Source: CAVURS01 sp963834425 (GTDB taxonomy: Bacteria > Actinomycetota > Actinomycetes > Actinomycetales > CAVURS01). Taken from it: 64,000 bases of DNA. Shown here piece after piece: positions 46,182-54,696 of the stretch. The stretch spans positions 434,001-498,000 of the forward strand of contig CAWIBR010000013.1 in the NCBI GenBank assembly GCA_963834425.1, written 5' to 3'. Positions within the stretch are counted from its first letter, which is position 1. Each line of letters starts with the position of its first letter. The translations under genes were made by a program, and so were the position numbers. A model generated the notes under the pieces. The model searched no databases, was not told the DNA's origin, and saw only the letters and a list, made by a program, of their open reading frames with translations.

Positions 46182-47227
46182 CAGCGGCCTCCGAAATCCA
46201 TGACGACCTTGATGTCGTCGGCGGTCCGGCCGAAGCCGACAGTCACGCTGTCCGGATCCACGCGCCGGGTGACCAGCTGCTCGAGCCAGGATCGATCGGC
46301 TCGTTCCAGCACCCTGGCCGCGTGGTAGTAGTGGCGGCGGTTCGCGTTGACCGAGCCGAAGAGCACCAGGTTCTTGAGCACGGCGTCGGTCGCCAGCTGA
46401 CCGGGCGTCCCGGACGTCTGCTGGTCAGGTGCCCCGACGCCGGTCAGCGCCACGATGCCGCCCGGCGACACGGCGTTGGCCGCGTCCAGGACGAGCTGGG
46501 CGACCCCGGTGCACTCGACCACGATGTTCGGGCTGAAGCCCAGATCGGCAACGGTGCCGAAGTGGTAGGTCGCGCCGAGCGCTTCGACGAGCGCGGGTTT
46601 CGGTCCGCTGGTGGCCCGGTCGAGCACATGCACCTCGAGCCCGTGCTGGACGCCGATCAGGGCGGCCAACAGGCCGATCGGCCCCGCCCCGACGACCAAC
46701 GCGGACTGCGGGTCCCAGAAGGTCCGGTGGCCGATCGCCCGGATCTGTTCCCAGGCCTTCGCCACGACGCTCGTCGGCTCGATGAGCACGCCCAGGACGC
46801 CCAGGCTGGGTTCGACTCGCACGGCGTACTCCGGCTCGATCCGCCAGCGCTGTGACATGAACCCAGGCATCTGCTTGATGCCGCGCTCGGTGTAGCCGCC
46901 GTTGCTGCACATGTCCCACTCGCCGACGGCGCAGTTCGGGCACGGCGCCGGATCCGGGCGACGCACGATCCCGACGACGTGGTCGCCGACCGACAGTCCG
47001 GACCGGCCGGGATCGAGCACCCGGCCGAGGGACTCGTGGCCGAGGATCAGGCGCTCCTGACCCGGCGGCGCCCAGCCGTAGTCGCCCCGGATGATCTCCT
47101 CGTCGGTGCCACAGATCCCCACGGCCAGCGCCTCGACGAGCACCGACCCGAGCTCGACTCCCGGCTCGGCGACGTCGTCCACCCGCGCCGTACCGGCCGC
47201 GCCGGGGACGACCGTCACTGCCTGCAT
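46181..47227 (-). CDS. Glucose 1-dehydrogenase-like zinc-containing MDR enzyme
   Basis: A 348-aa medium-chain dehydrogenase. Features are GICGTDEEIIRGDYGWAPPG with the catalytic zinc cysteine, LILGHESLGRV, the structural-zinc-like segment PCPNCAVGEWDMCSNGGYTE, and the nucleotide-binding LVVGAGPIGLLAALIGVQHG. The GDYGWAPPG and GFMSQRW segments resemble NAD(P)-glucose dehydrogenases of the archaeal/actinobacterial kind. Of the open frame, which starts at 47365, ATG 47227 (MQAVTVVPG) fits the family. It leads an operon with two glycoside hydrolases, so it may oxidise the glucose they release. Confidence 0.85.
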   Translation of the reverse strand: MQAVTVVPGAAGTARVDDVAEPGVELGSVLVEALAVGICGTDEEIIRGDYGWAPPGQERLILGHESLGRVLDPGRSGLSVGDHVVGIVRRPDPAPCPNCAVGEWDMCSNGGYTERGIKQMPGFMSQRWRIEPEYAVRVEPSLGVLGVLIEPTSVVAKAWEQIRAIGHRTFWDPQSALVVGAGPIGLLAALIGVQHGLEVHVLDRATSGPKPALVEALGATYHFGTVADLGFSPNIVVECTGVAQLVLDAANAVSPGGIVALTGVGAPDQQTSGTPGQLATDAVLKNLVLFGSVNANRRHYYHAARVLERADRSWLEQLVTRRVDPDSVTVGFGRTADDIKVVMDFGGR

Positions 47228-47387
47228 CGGCGCCTCGTGTTCCGCTCGGCTGAGCTGGGCAAGGAACTGGTGGATGGGGTTCGGGGGGATCGTCTCACTC
47301 GGGCGGTTGACCGATCGGGTCGGGGTTCCGGCACGATGGTCGGCATGCCCCGCCGTCTGGCTCACTCCCCGAGTCGGCGGGTCTGAC

Positions 47388-48713
47388 GTGCGCGGGTTCC
47401 TCGTCGGATCCCTGTGGATCCTGCTCTACCTCTTCTTCTGCCTGATCCCGCTCGGCCTCGCGGTCGGACAGCCGGATGCGCCCGGCCGCACCTTCCTGAT
47501 CGACTTCTCGGTCGCGCTCGGTTTCGTCGGGCTGTCGATCCTGGCTCTGCAGTTTGCGCTGGTAGCCCGGTTCAAGGTCGTCGCGGCACCGTTCGGCATC
47601 GACGCGCTGCTTCGCTACCACAAGCAGATCTCATACGTCGCACTGGTTTTCGTCGTCGCTCACCCGGTGCTGCTCTTCATCGCCGACACCGAGTACCTGA
47701 AGCTGCTGAACCTCTGGACGGCGCCGTGGCGGGCTCGCTTCGCCGTCACCAGCGTCGTGTTGCTGCTCGTGCTGATCGCCTTGTCGGTCTGGCGACAGCG
47801 CCTGCGGCTCAGCTACGAACGATGGCAGGCAACCCACGGCCTGATCGCCGTGCTCGTGGTGGTCTTCGCCCTGCTGCACGCGAGCCTGGTCGGCTACTAC
47901 GTCACCGACGTCCTGCGCCGGGTCGTCTACGACGGCTACATCGGGATTCTCGTCTTCCTGCTGGTCTGGGTCCGGTTGATCAGTCCCTTCCTACGGCTGC
48001 GTCGGCCGTGGCGGGTCGTGCGGGTCGATGTCGAGCCCGGCAACGCGAGCACCCTGGTGATCGAACCGGTCGGGCACTCGGGCTTCCGGTTCGACCCCGG
48101 ACAGTTCGCCTGGATCGCGGTCGGCCGTTCGCCGTTCGCCATCACCCAGCACCCGTTCTCGTTCTCGTCCATGGCCGACCCGCCGCCCGGGGGTCCGGTG
48201 AGCCTGACCATCAAGGCGGCCGGCGACTTCACCCGCACCATCCCGGACGTGGCGGTCGGCACCCGGGTGTACGTCGATGGTCCGCACGGCGTCTTCTCGA
48301 TGGACGGCCGTCAGGCGCCGGGCTACGTGTTCATCGCCGGCGGCGTCGGAGTCACCCCGCTCTACAGCATGCTGTTGACGATGCGCGAGCGGCAGGACGT
48401 GCGGCCGGTGACGCTGTTCTATGGCAGCGCGACCAGCGAGGAGATCATCTTCGGCGACGAGCTGGCCGAGCTGGCCCGGGCGATGCCCAACCTCGAGGTC
48501 GTCCACGTGATCACCCGGCCCGCGACCGGCTGGACCGGCGAGTCCGGCCAGATCACCGCTGACCTTCTGCGTCGTCGTCTGCCGCCGCAGTTCCTTCGCT
48601 ACCAGTACTTCGTCTGCGGCTCGACGCCCATGATGGACGCCATGGAAGACGTCCTGGTCGAGATCGGCGTCCCGTTCGGCCAGGTCAGCACCGAGCGATT
48701 CGACATGGTCTGA
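47388..48713 (+). CDS. Ferric reductase-like membrane oxidoreductase
   Basis: A 441-aa flavocytochrome-like protein with six helices, then FAD- and NAD(P)H-binding domains. Haem-ligand-type histidines are in LLRYHKQISYVALVFVVAHP and THGLIAVLVVVFALLHASL. FAD binding is shown by ITQHPFSFSS and NAD binding by IAGGVGVTPLYSMLLTMRER and YFVCGSTPMMDAMEDVL. GTG 47388 is chosen because the first helix starts there; the frame upstream overlaps the opposing dehydrogenase. It moves electrons from NAD(P)H across or into the membrane. The acceptor is unknown. Confidence 0.88.
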   Translation: MRGFLVGSLWILLYLFFCLIPLGLAVGQPDAPGRTFLIDFSVALGFVGLSILALQFALVARFKVVAAPFGIDALLRYHKQISYVALVFVVAHPVLLFIADTEYLKLLNLWTAPWRARFAVTSVVLLLVLIALSVWRQRLRLSYERWQATHGLIAVLVVVFALLHASLVGYYVTDVLRRVVYDGYIGILVFLLVWVRLISPFLRLRRPWRVVRVDVEPGNASTLVIEPVGHSGFRFDPGQFAWIAVGRSPFAITQHPFSFSSMADPPPGGPVSLTIKAAGDFTRTIPDVAVGTRVYVDGPHGVFSMDGRQAPGYVFIAGGVGVTPLYSMLLTMRERQDVRPVTLFYGSATSEEIIFGDELAELARAMPNLEVVHVITRPATGWTGESGQITADLLRRRLPPQFLRYQYFVCGSTPMMDAMEDVLVEIGVPFGQVSTERFDMV

Positions 48714-48723
48714 GGCGATCGAG

Positions 48724-48813
48724 ATGCGGCAGGTCTGGACGACCCGTGCGGTCCTGATCATCGGGGCCGTGCTGCTTGCCGCCTCCGTCCTGTTCGCCCT
48801 CATCCAGTCCTGA
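48724..48813 (+). CDS. Possible 29-aa single-helix membrane protein
   Basis: Ten bases after the ferric-reductase-like gene, ATG 48724 opens MRQVWTTRAVLIIGAVLLAA SVLFALIQS and a TGA. It consists of one charged N-terminal turn and one membrane helix. It may be a small accessory subunit of the upstream oxidoreductase. There is no strong ribosome site beyond GAGGCGATCGAG, and chance cannot be excluded. Confidence 0.45.
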   Translation: MRQVWTTRAVLIIGAVLLAASVLFALIQS

Positions 48814-48937
48814 GCCATCGGCCGCGCGGCTCGGCCGACCGGCATCGCAAGGGGCTGCCGCAGCATCACGCCTCGCACTAGGCTCCGTCCTGACTGCACG
48901 ATCAGGGAAGATCCGGGGCGTACCGAGAGGGTCGACG

Positions 48938-50365
48938 ATGACGGACACTGCAACCTCCACCACGATCTCGGTCACCTGGCCGGACCATGACCCGGCCACC
49001 TGGCGCAGCCTTCCGGCATCGTCGGCGCCGATCGACCAGGCGCGGGTCGCGAGCCTGCTCGCGGCCGAGTGGACGCGGTTCGAGGAGCAGACGCCGGGCT
49101 CGGCCGCGCATCACGCGCGGGCCCTGCACTCGCTGCCCCTCGGCGTCACGTCCTCGTTCCAGTACTGGGAGCCGCACCCGGTCGCCATCACCTCGGCCAA
49201 GGGCGCCTGGCTGACCGATGTCGACGGCCGCCAGGTGCTCGACCTGTCAATGGGTTTCGGCGCGATGCTCGCCGGCCATCTCAACCCGACAGTGGTCGAA
49301 GCGGTGTCCAAGGCCCTCGAGACCGGCACGCTCTTCGTGACACCGTCGCCGGCTGCCACCGATGCCGCCGAGCGGTTCCAGCGCCGGTTCAGTCTCGACC
49401 AGCTGCGCTTTGCCAACTCCGGCACCGAGGCGACGATGTACGCCCTCCGGACCGCCCGCGCGTACACCAGCCGTAAGGCGATCATCAAGATCGAGGGCGG
49501 CTACCACGGCGGGTACGACGCGCTCCAGGTCTCGGTGAAACCCGATCTGGCCGAGGCCGGTCCGGAAGCAGCGCCGACACCGCAGGTGCCGTTCGACGTC
49601 GAGGCCGGCACCGTCTACGTCGTCCCCTACAACGACCTGCCGCGGTTGGAGCAGGTGCTCGACGAACACGGCTCCGAGGTCGCGTGTGTCTTCATGGAGC
49701 CGGTGCTGGAGAACATCGGCATCGTCGTCCCGGACGCCGGCTACCTGGCCGCTGTCCGCGAGCTGTGTGACCAGCACGGGTCGTTGCTGATCTTCGACGA
49801 GGTCAAGACGGGGCTCACCGCGGGCGCGGCGGGCGCCTCTCAGCGGCTCGGCGTGACGCCGGACCTGGTGTCGCTGGCCAAGAGCATCGGTGGTGGCCTG
49901 CCACTCGCGGCGTTCGGTGGTCGGGCCGAGGTGATGCAGTGCATCACCGACATGCGGATGTGGCATTTCGGCACCTACAACGGCAACCCGCTCGTGGTGG
50001 CCGCCGCGGCGGCGATCGACGAGATCGCGACGCCGGAGGCACTGGGCGCGGCCGAGGAGCGCAACGTCACCGCGATGAAGGCGATGGACGAGATCATCGC
50101 GGCCAACGACCTACCGGCGCACACCGTCGGCTTCGGCGTGAAGGGCGCGGTCACGTGGTCGGCGACGCCGGTGCGCAACTACCGCGACTACAAGCGGACC
50201 GACTTCGCGGTGGCCGAGCTGTCCTGGCTCTGGGGCGTCAACCGCGGCATCCTGACGCCGCCCGGTCTCGACGAGCAGTGGCTGGTCTCGCTGGCCCACA
50301 CCAGTGAGGACATGGGCCTGCTCGTCCAGGAGTTCCGCGAGCTGGCCGAGGCGCTGCGGGCCTGA
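48938..50365 (+). CDS. Class III aminotransferase, glutamate-1-semialdehyde mutase-like
   Basis: A 475-aa PLP enzyme. The PLP lysine is in LVSLAKSIGGGLPLAAFGG, the PLP aspartate in LLIFDEVKTGL, and family motifs are RFANSGTEATMYALRTARAY and KIEGGYHGGYDALQVSV. The sequence most resembles glutamate-1-semialdehyde 2,1-aminomutase, but it has an N-terminal extension of about 50 residues and no haem genes are near, so a different amino-group acceptor is possible. ATG 48938 is preceded by GAGAGG at 48925-48930; the 120 bases upstream hold a -10-like TAGGCT at 48879-48884. Confidence 0.85.
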   Translation: MTDTATSTTISVTWPDHDPATWRSLPASSAPIDQARVASLLAAEWTRFEEQTPGSAAHHARALHSLPLGVTSSFQYWEPHPVAITSAKGAWLTDVDGRQVLDLSMGFGAMLAGHLNPTVVEAVSKALETGTLFVTPSPAATDAAERFQRRFSLDQLRFANSGTEATMYALRTARAYTSRKAIIKIEGGYHGGYDALQVSVKPDLAEAGPEAAPTPQVPFDVEAGTVYVVPYNDLPRLEQVLDEHGSEVACVFMEPVLENIGIVVPDAGYLAAVRELCDQHGSLLIFDEVKTGLTAGAAGASQRLGVTPDLVSLAKSIGGGLPLAAFGGRAEVMQCITDMRMWHFGTYNGNPLVVAAAAAIDEIATPEALGAAEERNVTAMKAMDEIIAANDLPAHTVGFGVKGAVTWSATPVRNYRDYKRTDFAVAELSWLWGVNRGILTPPGLDEQWLVSLAHTSEDMGLLVQEFRELAEALRA

Positions 50366-50368
50366 CGC

Positions 50369-51001
50369 CTAGGCCTGCCAGACCGGAGCGATCCGCTTGC
50401 GGTAACCCCGGCCGAAGACCCCGCCAATGATGGTGATCACCGGACCCGGCACCTCGTGCTGGACCGCGGCGCGCTCCTCGGGCGAGGCGCCGTCGAGCAC
50501 CCAGGCGAAGAACCGGCCACCTCTCGACGGGCTGACCCGACCGAACGCGCGCCCCATCGCCTTGATCTCCGGGGTGTCGCGCTTGGCCTGGTAGACGCCC
50601 TCGAGCTCGGCCTCCTCGTGGTCGAGGTGCTTGAGCGTCACGGCCTGCAGCTGTCGGAACGCCGCCAACGCCGCTGCGGCGGCCTCGGCGCTCGCCGTAC
50701 CGACCAGGGCCACCATGGCCGTGCGGGTCCGGACCAGCGCCTCGGCCATCGTCTCGTGCTCGGCGTCCATCGCGGAGAGCAGATCGGGGCTGACACCGAC
50801 GGCTTCGAGGGCCGGCCAGGCGATCTCGTGCTCACCCTCGTGATGGACCGTGAGCTGGTCGTGGAAGTTGTCCCAGGCGGCGCCGAGCTGCTTGGCCCGC
50901 GCGCGATTGCCCGCCGGAAACCGCTCGAGCGCGTCGATGAACCGCTCCAGATCGCGCCGGAACGCCCCGTGGATGACCTTGTTCATGCTCATCTCGCTCA
51001 T
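50369..51001 (-). CDS. Hemerythrin-like (HHE) domain protein
   Basis: A 210-aa helical protein. Iron-ligand-type residues are in MNKVIHGAFRRDLERF, LTVHHEGEHEIAWPAL, MDAEHETMAEALV and LKHLDHEEAELEGVY, the four-helix hemerythrin pattern. Such proteins bind a di-iron centre and sense or handle oxygen, NO or iron. The C-terminus (PGPVITIIGGVFGRGYRKRI) is more hydrophobic. It starts at ATG 51001, 11 bases after the permease stop, so it may be cotranscribed with it; a TAGGGT eight bases upstream may also start it alone. Confidence 0.85.
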   Translation of the reverse strand: MSEMSMNKVIHGAFRRDLERFIDALERFPAGNRARAKQLGAAWDNFHDQLTVHHEGEHEIAWPALEAVGVSPDLLSAMDAEHETMAEALVRTRTAMVALVGTASAEAAAAALAAFRQLQAVTLKHLDHEEAELEGVYQAKRDTPEIKAMGRAFGRVSPSRGGRFFAWVLDGASPEERAAVQHEVPGPVITIIGGVFGRGYRKRIAPVWQA

Positions 51002-51012
51002 GCCACCCGACC

Positions 51013-52305
51013 CTAGGCCCCGGCGATCGGGTGCAGCGGCCTCGGCGCAGCGGCGGATGCGCACGCCGCGGCTCGGGGCGACGCGCGCGCTCGATCCAGC
51101 ACGGCGCGCCGGGGACGGTGACGGCGAGCGCGCGCGACCGCGGCCGGCAGCAGGACCATCCAGCCGCACCAGGCGAAGACGACGGTCACCGCGACGGCGG
51201 CCGGCACCGCGGCGACCCGAGCGGCTCCGCGCAGCACGATGCTGGCCGAGACCATGCTCCCGACGTAGACGGCGATGAACAGCGAGGTCGGGATCGCCAC
51301 CAGCGCACCGGTGTCGACCAGGCCCGCGGCGTACAGCCCGATGACCGCCATCCCCAGCAGGCCGATCGCGAGGAGCAGCCGCCGCGCACCGGTCGGCCGC
51401 CCGGACAGGTCCGCCGCCATGGTCGCCGCGCCGGACAGGTAGGCGTTGGTCGTGCCCAGGGTCAGGACCACGGCCGCCACCGCGGCCACTGCGTGACCGG
51501 CCGGACCCAGGGCGACGGCCAGCAGGTTGGCGAGCGGAGTGTCGGTCGCGGCACCGGCCCCGAGCACGGAAACCGTTGCGGCAGCTAGGCCCAGGTAGAT
51601 CGCCGCCGTCACGAGGAAGGCCGTGAGAATGACCCTCGGCAGCTGGCGCCGCGGGTTGGCGAAGCGCGCGGTCAGCGGGGCGACGGCTTCCCAGCCGACG
51701 AAGGAGAGCATCAGCGTCGAGGCGGCCTGGCCGACCGCGCCCCACCCGTGCGGGGCGAACGGCGTCCAGCTGGCCGCCCGCGCGTGGGAGGCCGAGCCGG
51801 TCACCGCTACGACGACCACGGTCACCAGGACGGCCACCAGGCCCAGCTGCGCGGCGACACCGACTCGCACGCCGCCGAGGGCGAGCAGGATGACGAGCAC
51901 CAGGAGCACGGCGGCGATGCCGGCGCGAGTCAGCCGACCGCCACCGGTCACGGTGGTGACGTAGCTCGCACCGACGAGGCAGACGACGGGTGCGCCCGCG
52001 ACCACACCGGCCAGGAAGACCCAGGCCACGGCCGAACCGGCTCGCCGCCCGAGCCCGGCCGCGGTGTAGGCCGCGACGCCGCCGAGGGAGGGGAAACGGG
52101 TGCCGAGCGCGGTGAAGGTGATGGCGAAGAGTGCGGACAGGGCGAGCAGCCCGGCCCAGGCCACGATCGAGGCCGGGCCGGCCTCGCGAGCCGCCAGGCC
52201 CGGCAGCAGGAGCAGGCCCGGGCCGAGCAGCGCGCCGATGTAGAGCGCGGCGCCGCCGGTCGTGGACAGGGTGCTCGGACCGCGGGTGAGGTGTCCTGTG
52301 CTCAT
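51013..52305 (-). CDS. APC-family amino acid permease
   Basis: A 430-aa transporter with 12 helices. The first helix has the APC signature GAALYIGALLGPGLLLLPGL, and FVGWEAVAPLTARFANPRRQ is the conserved helix 6/loop segment. The C-terminal 35 residues are Arg/Ala-rich and probably cytosolic. ATG 52305 is chosen because the upstream frame has no coding character. It faces away from an Lrp-type regulator 106 bases off, the usual layout for regulated amino acid permeases. The substrate is unknown. Confidence 0.88.
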   Translation of the reverse strand: MSTGHLTRGPSTLSTTGGAALYIGALLGPGLLLLPGLAAREAGPASIVAWAGLLALSALFAITFTALGTRFPSLGGVAAYTAAGLGRRAGSAVAWVFLAGVVAGAPVVCLVGASYVTTVTGGGRLTRAGIAAVLLVLVILLALGGVRVGVAAQLGLVAVLVTVVVVAVTGSASHARAASWTPFAPHGWGAVGQAASTLMLSFVGWEAVAPLTARFANPRRQLPRVILTAFLVTAAIYLGLAAATVSVLGAGAATDTPLANLLAVALGPAGHAVAAVAAVVLTLGTTNAYLSGAATMAADLSGRPTGARRLLLAIGLLGMAVIGLYAAGLVDTGALVAIPTSLFIAVYVGSMVSASIVLRGAARVAAVPAAVAVTVVFAWCGWMVLLPAAVARARRHRPRRAVLDRARASPRAAACASAAAPRPLHPIAGA

Positions 52306-52319
52306 GCCACGAGCGTGGC
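52306..52319. promoter_or_regulatory. Perfect dyad directly upstream of the permease start
   Basis: GCCACG, a two-base AG spacer and CGTGGC form a perfect inverted repeat touching the permease ATG, within the 105-base gap shared with the divergent Lrp gene. It could be an Lrp operator or a hairpin masking the start of the permease. Confidence 0.4.
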
Positions 52320-52397
52320 CGAAACCGGCTCGCACGCGATGGCAGAGTCCGGCGCTCAGAGCTCGTGTCACGCAATCTTCAGCGACAGACGGGCGGG

Positions 52398-52403
52398 TAC
52401 GCT
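52398..52403 (+). promoter_or_regulatory. Candidate leaderless -10 box for the Lrp gene
   Basis: TACGCT is followed by seven bases and then the ATG at 52411, with no ribosome binding site. It matches the leaderless pattern seen elsewhere in the window. Confidence 0.45.
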
Positions 52404-52410
52404 GCACAAC

Positions 52411-52890
52411 ATGCCGCAGCATGACGTCGACCGCGTGGATCGTGCCATCGTCACCGAGCTTCAGCAGGACGGCCGGCTGGCCAACGTCGACCTGGCCGAG
52501 CGGGTCTCCCTGTCGCCGTCGGCCTGCCTGCGCCGGGTCAAGGCGCTGGAGGCGGACGGGATCATCGCCGGCTACCGGGCCGAGGTCGACCGGGCCAAGG
52601 CGGGCCTCGGCCTGACCGTCTTCCTGGAGCTGCGGGCCGAGGGGCACTCGCGGGAGAACTGGATGAACGTCGAGCGCCGACTCAAGGAGATCCCGGCGGT
52701 GGTCAGCGCCCACGTCATCTCCGGCGCCGCCGACTTCCTGGTCGAAGCCGTCGTGCCTGACCTGGCGGGCTACGAGAAGCTCCTGCTCGAGGAGATCCTC
52801 AGCATCCCCTCGATCGTGGACGCCCGGAGCAACTTCGCGATCCGCACCGTCGTCAACCGCGGCCCGATGCCGTTGGAGCACTGGCGCTGA
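52411..52890 (+). CDS. Lrp/AsnC-family transcriptional regulator
   Basis: A 159-aa regulator with an N-terminal winged helix-turn-helix (VDRAIVTELQQDGRLANVDL, SLSPSACLRRVKALEADGII) and a C-terminal RAM ligand-binding domain (AVVSAHVISGAADFLVEAVV). Lrp proteins form octamers that sense amino acids. It diverges from the APC permease and probably controls it. It ends 45 bases before the lactate-oxidase-type gene. Confidence 0.93.
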   Translation: MPQHDVDRVDRAIVTELQQDGRLANVDLAERVSLSPSACLRRVKALEADGIIAGYRAEVDRAKAGLGLTVFLELRAEGHSRENWMNVERRLKEIPAVVSAHVISGAADFLVEAVVPDLAGYEKLLLEEILSIPSIVDARSNFAIRTVVNRGPMPLEHWR

Positions 52891-52923
52891 CCTGGTCCCC
52901 ACGCGGGCTCCCAGCGGCTGGAA

Positions 52924-52929
52924 TAGCCT
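52924..52929 (+). promoter_or_regulatory. Candidate leaderless -10 box for the FMN oxidase gene
   Basis: TAGCCT is followed by six bases and then the GTG at 52936. No ribosome site lies between, so the transcript is probably leaderless. Confidence 0.5.
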
Positions 52930-52935
52930 GCGAGG

Positions 52936-54112
52936 GTGCCGCAGTTCGGGGATCTCCAGAACGACATCTACGCGCGGGGCGTCGCCGGACAGACGCCCGA
53001 ACTCCCCATGACGTACGCCGGTCTGCAGGATGCGGCTGAGCGCTCGATGACCCCGCGGGCTTTCGGGTACGTCGCGGGCAGCGCCGGCCAGGAGTCCACC
53101 GCCCGCGCCAATGCCGAGGCGTTCGAGCGGTGGCGGATCGACCCGCGGATGATGCGCGAGGTCGTCGAGCGCGACCTGTCGACCGAGATCCTCGGCACCC
53201 CGCTGGCCGCTCCGATCCTGACTGCTCCCGTCGGCGCCCTCTCCATCATCCAGCCCGGCTCAGAAGTCGCCGTCGCGCAGGCGACGGCCGAGCTCGGTGT
53301 CGGCCTGGTGGTCTCGACCTTGACCTCGGTGCCGATGGAGCAGGTTGCGCAGGCCGCCGGCCCGGCCCGCTGGTTCCAGCTCTACTGGCCGCGCAACCGC
53401 GACCTCGCGCTCTCCTTCGTCCAGCGGGCCGAGGCGGCGGGCTACACCGCGATCGTCGTCACGGTCGACACGTGGACGCTGGCCTGGCGACCGCGCGACC
53501 TGCAGGAGGGCTTCCTGCCGTTCCTCACCGGGGCCGGGCTGGCGAACTACCTGACCGACCCGGTGTTCACGGCGCTGCTCACCGAGCCGGCCGATGCGGG
53601 TCCGCAGGCCGCCAGCCGATCGGCGGCCGTGCAGACCTGGGCCGGGCTGTTCGGCAACCCCACGCTGAGCTGGGCCGACCTCACCTGGCTGACCCGGCAG
53701 ACGTCGCTTCCGGTGCTGGTCAAGGGCATCGGCCATCCGGCCGATGCTCGCGCCGCCGTCGATGCCGGGGTCGACGGCATCGTGGTCTCCAACCATGGCG
53801 GCCGGCAGGTGGACAACGCCAAGGCGGCGCTGGACGGGCTGGTCGATGTCGTCGACGCCGTGGGGGACCGCACGACGGTGCTCTTCGACTCGGGCATCCG
53901 CACGGGGGCCCACATCGTGGTCGCCCTTGCGTTGGGGGCCGATGCCGTCCTGGTCGGGCGCCCCTGGGTCTACGGACTGGCCCTGGCCGGCCAGGACGGA
54001 GTGCGGCACGTCCTGGGCGGGCTGCTCGCCGAGCTTCGAGATCACTTTGGCCCTGGCCGGGTACGCCACGCCGCACGATGTGGACCGCCAGGCGTCGTGC
54101 AGGGCGCCATGA
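52936..54112 (+). CDS. FMN-dependent lactate 2-monooxygenase/alpha-hydroxyacid oxidase (frame break near the end)
   Basis: A TIM-barrel flavoprotein of about 391 aa. The conserved signature SNHGGRQVDNAKAALDG carries the catalytic histidine, and flanking motifs are WFQLYWPRNRDLALSFVQRA, LVKGIGHPADARAAVDAGVD and LFDSGIRTGAHIVVALALGA, which bind FMN phosphate. The raw frame runs on into the next gene. An extra base near 54035 explains this: corrected, GLLAELEITLALAGYATPHD is the usual C-terminus, ending at TGA 54110-54112. Length and sequence are closest to lactate 2-monooxygenase. Leaderless start at GTG 52936. Confidence 0.88.
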
Positions 54113-54141
54113 GGCGCGAGCGACCACCGCGGGAGGAGCCG

Positions 54142-54687
54142 ATGCCGCCGCATCTGGCCGCCTTCCCGGCCGACAAGCTGGCCAGCCGGGTGCTCTCCGG
54201 CGACCAGCTCACCGCGCGCTGGATCGGTCCGATGTTCTTCGTCTTCGCCGCGATCCTGGTGGTGTGGATCGCGATCCTGGCCATCACCCTTCCCGAGCGG
54301 GGGATCCTGCACAACGAAGACGTGGTCTGGGTCGGCTTCGACATCGGGCTGCTCGCCGGGTTGATCTGGACGGCGTGGGCTGCGTTGCGTCGCAACCGTT
54401 CCCTGCCGCTCGCGGCCGCGGCGACCGGTGCGTTGCTGATGACCGACGCGTGGTTCGACGTCGTGGGCAGCGACGGCCACGATCGGATGGCGGCGATCGT
54501 CATGGCGCTCCTCGTGGAGCTCCCGCTGAGCGCCGTGTGCTGGTGGCTCGCGCTGCACAGCCAGGAGCTCGCCGCACGCCGGGTGAGCCGGTTGATCGTG
54601 TGGTGGCGGCAGGTCGAAGGCGGGGACGGGGAGCAGGAGGCAGAACGGGCGGCATCTCCCGAGCCATCGGACGAAGGAAGTCACTAG
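54142..54687 (+). CDS. Four-helix membrane protein of unknown function
   Basis: A 181-aa protein with helices MFFVFAAILVVWIAILAITL, VWVGFDIGLLAGLIWTAWAA, LAAAATGALLMTDAWFDVVG and AAIVMALLVELPLSAVCWWL, and an acidic C-terminal tail. GGAGG at 54132-54136 points to ATG 54142 as the start rather than the earlier ATG at 54109, which overlaps the preceding stop. The DAWFDVVGSDG segment in the third helix is distinctive. It lies just upstream of the TmsA/TmsB-like pair; I could not say whether it corresponds to the third gene, TmsC, of those loci. Confidence 0.75.
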   Translation: MPPHLAAFPADKLASRVLSGDQLTARWIGPMFFVFAAILVVWIAILAITLPERGILHNEDVVWVGFDIGLLAGLIWTAWAALRRNRSLPLAAAATGALLMTDAWFDVVGSDGHDRMAAIVMALLVELPLSAVCWWLALHSQELAARRVSRLIVWWRQVEGGDGEQEAERAASPEPSDEGSH

Positions 54688-54696
54688 GGTTTGGTC

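Noticed and set aside
44739..46328. 529-codon plus-strand open frame
   Set aside because: Antisense to the GH13 gene, which has all catalytic motifs.
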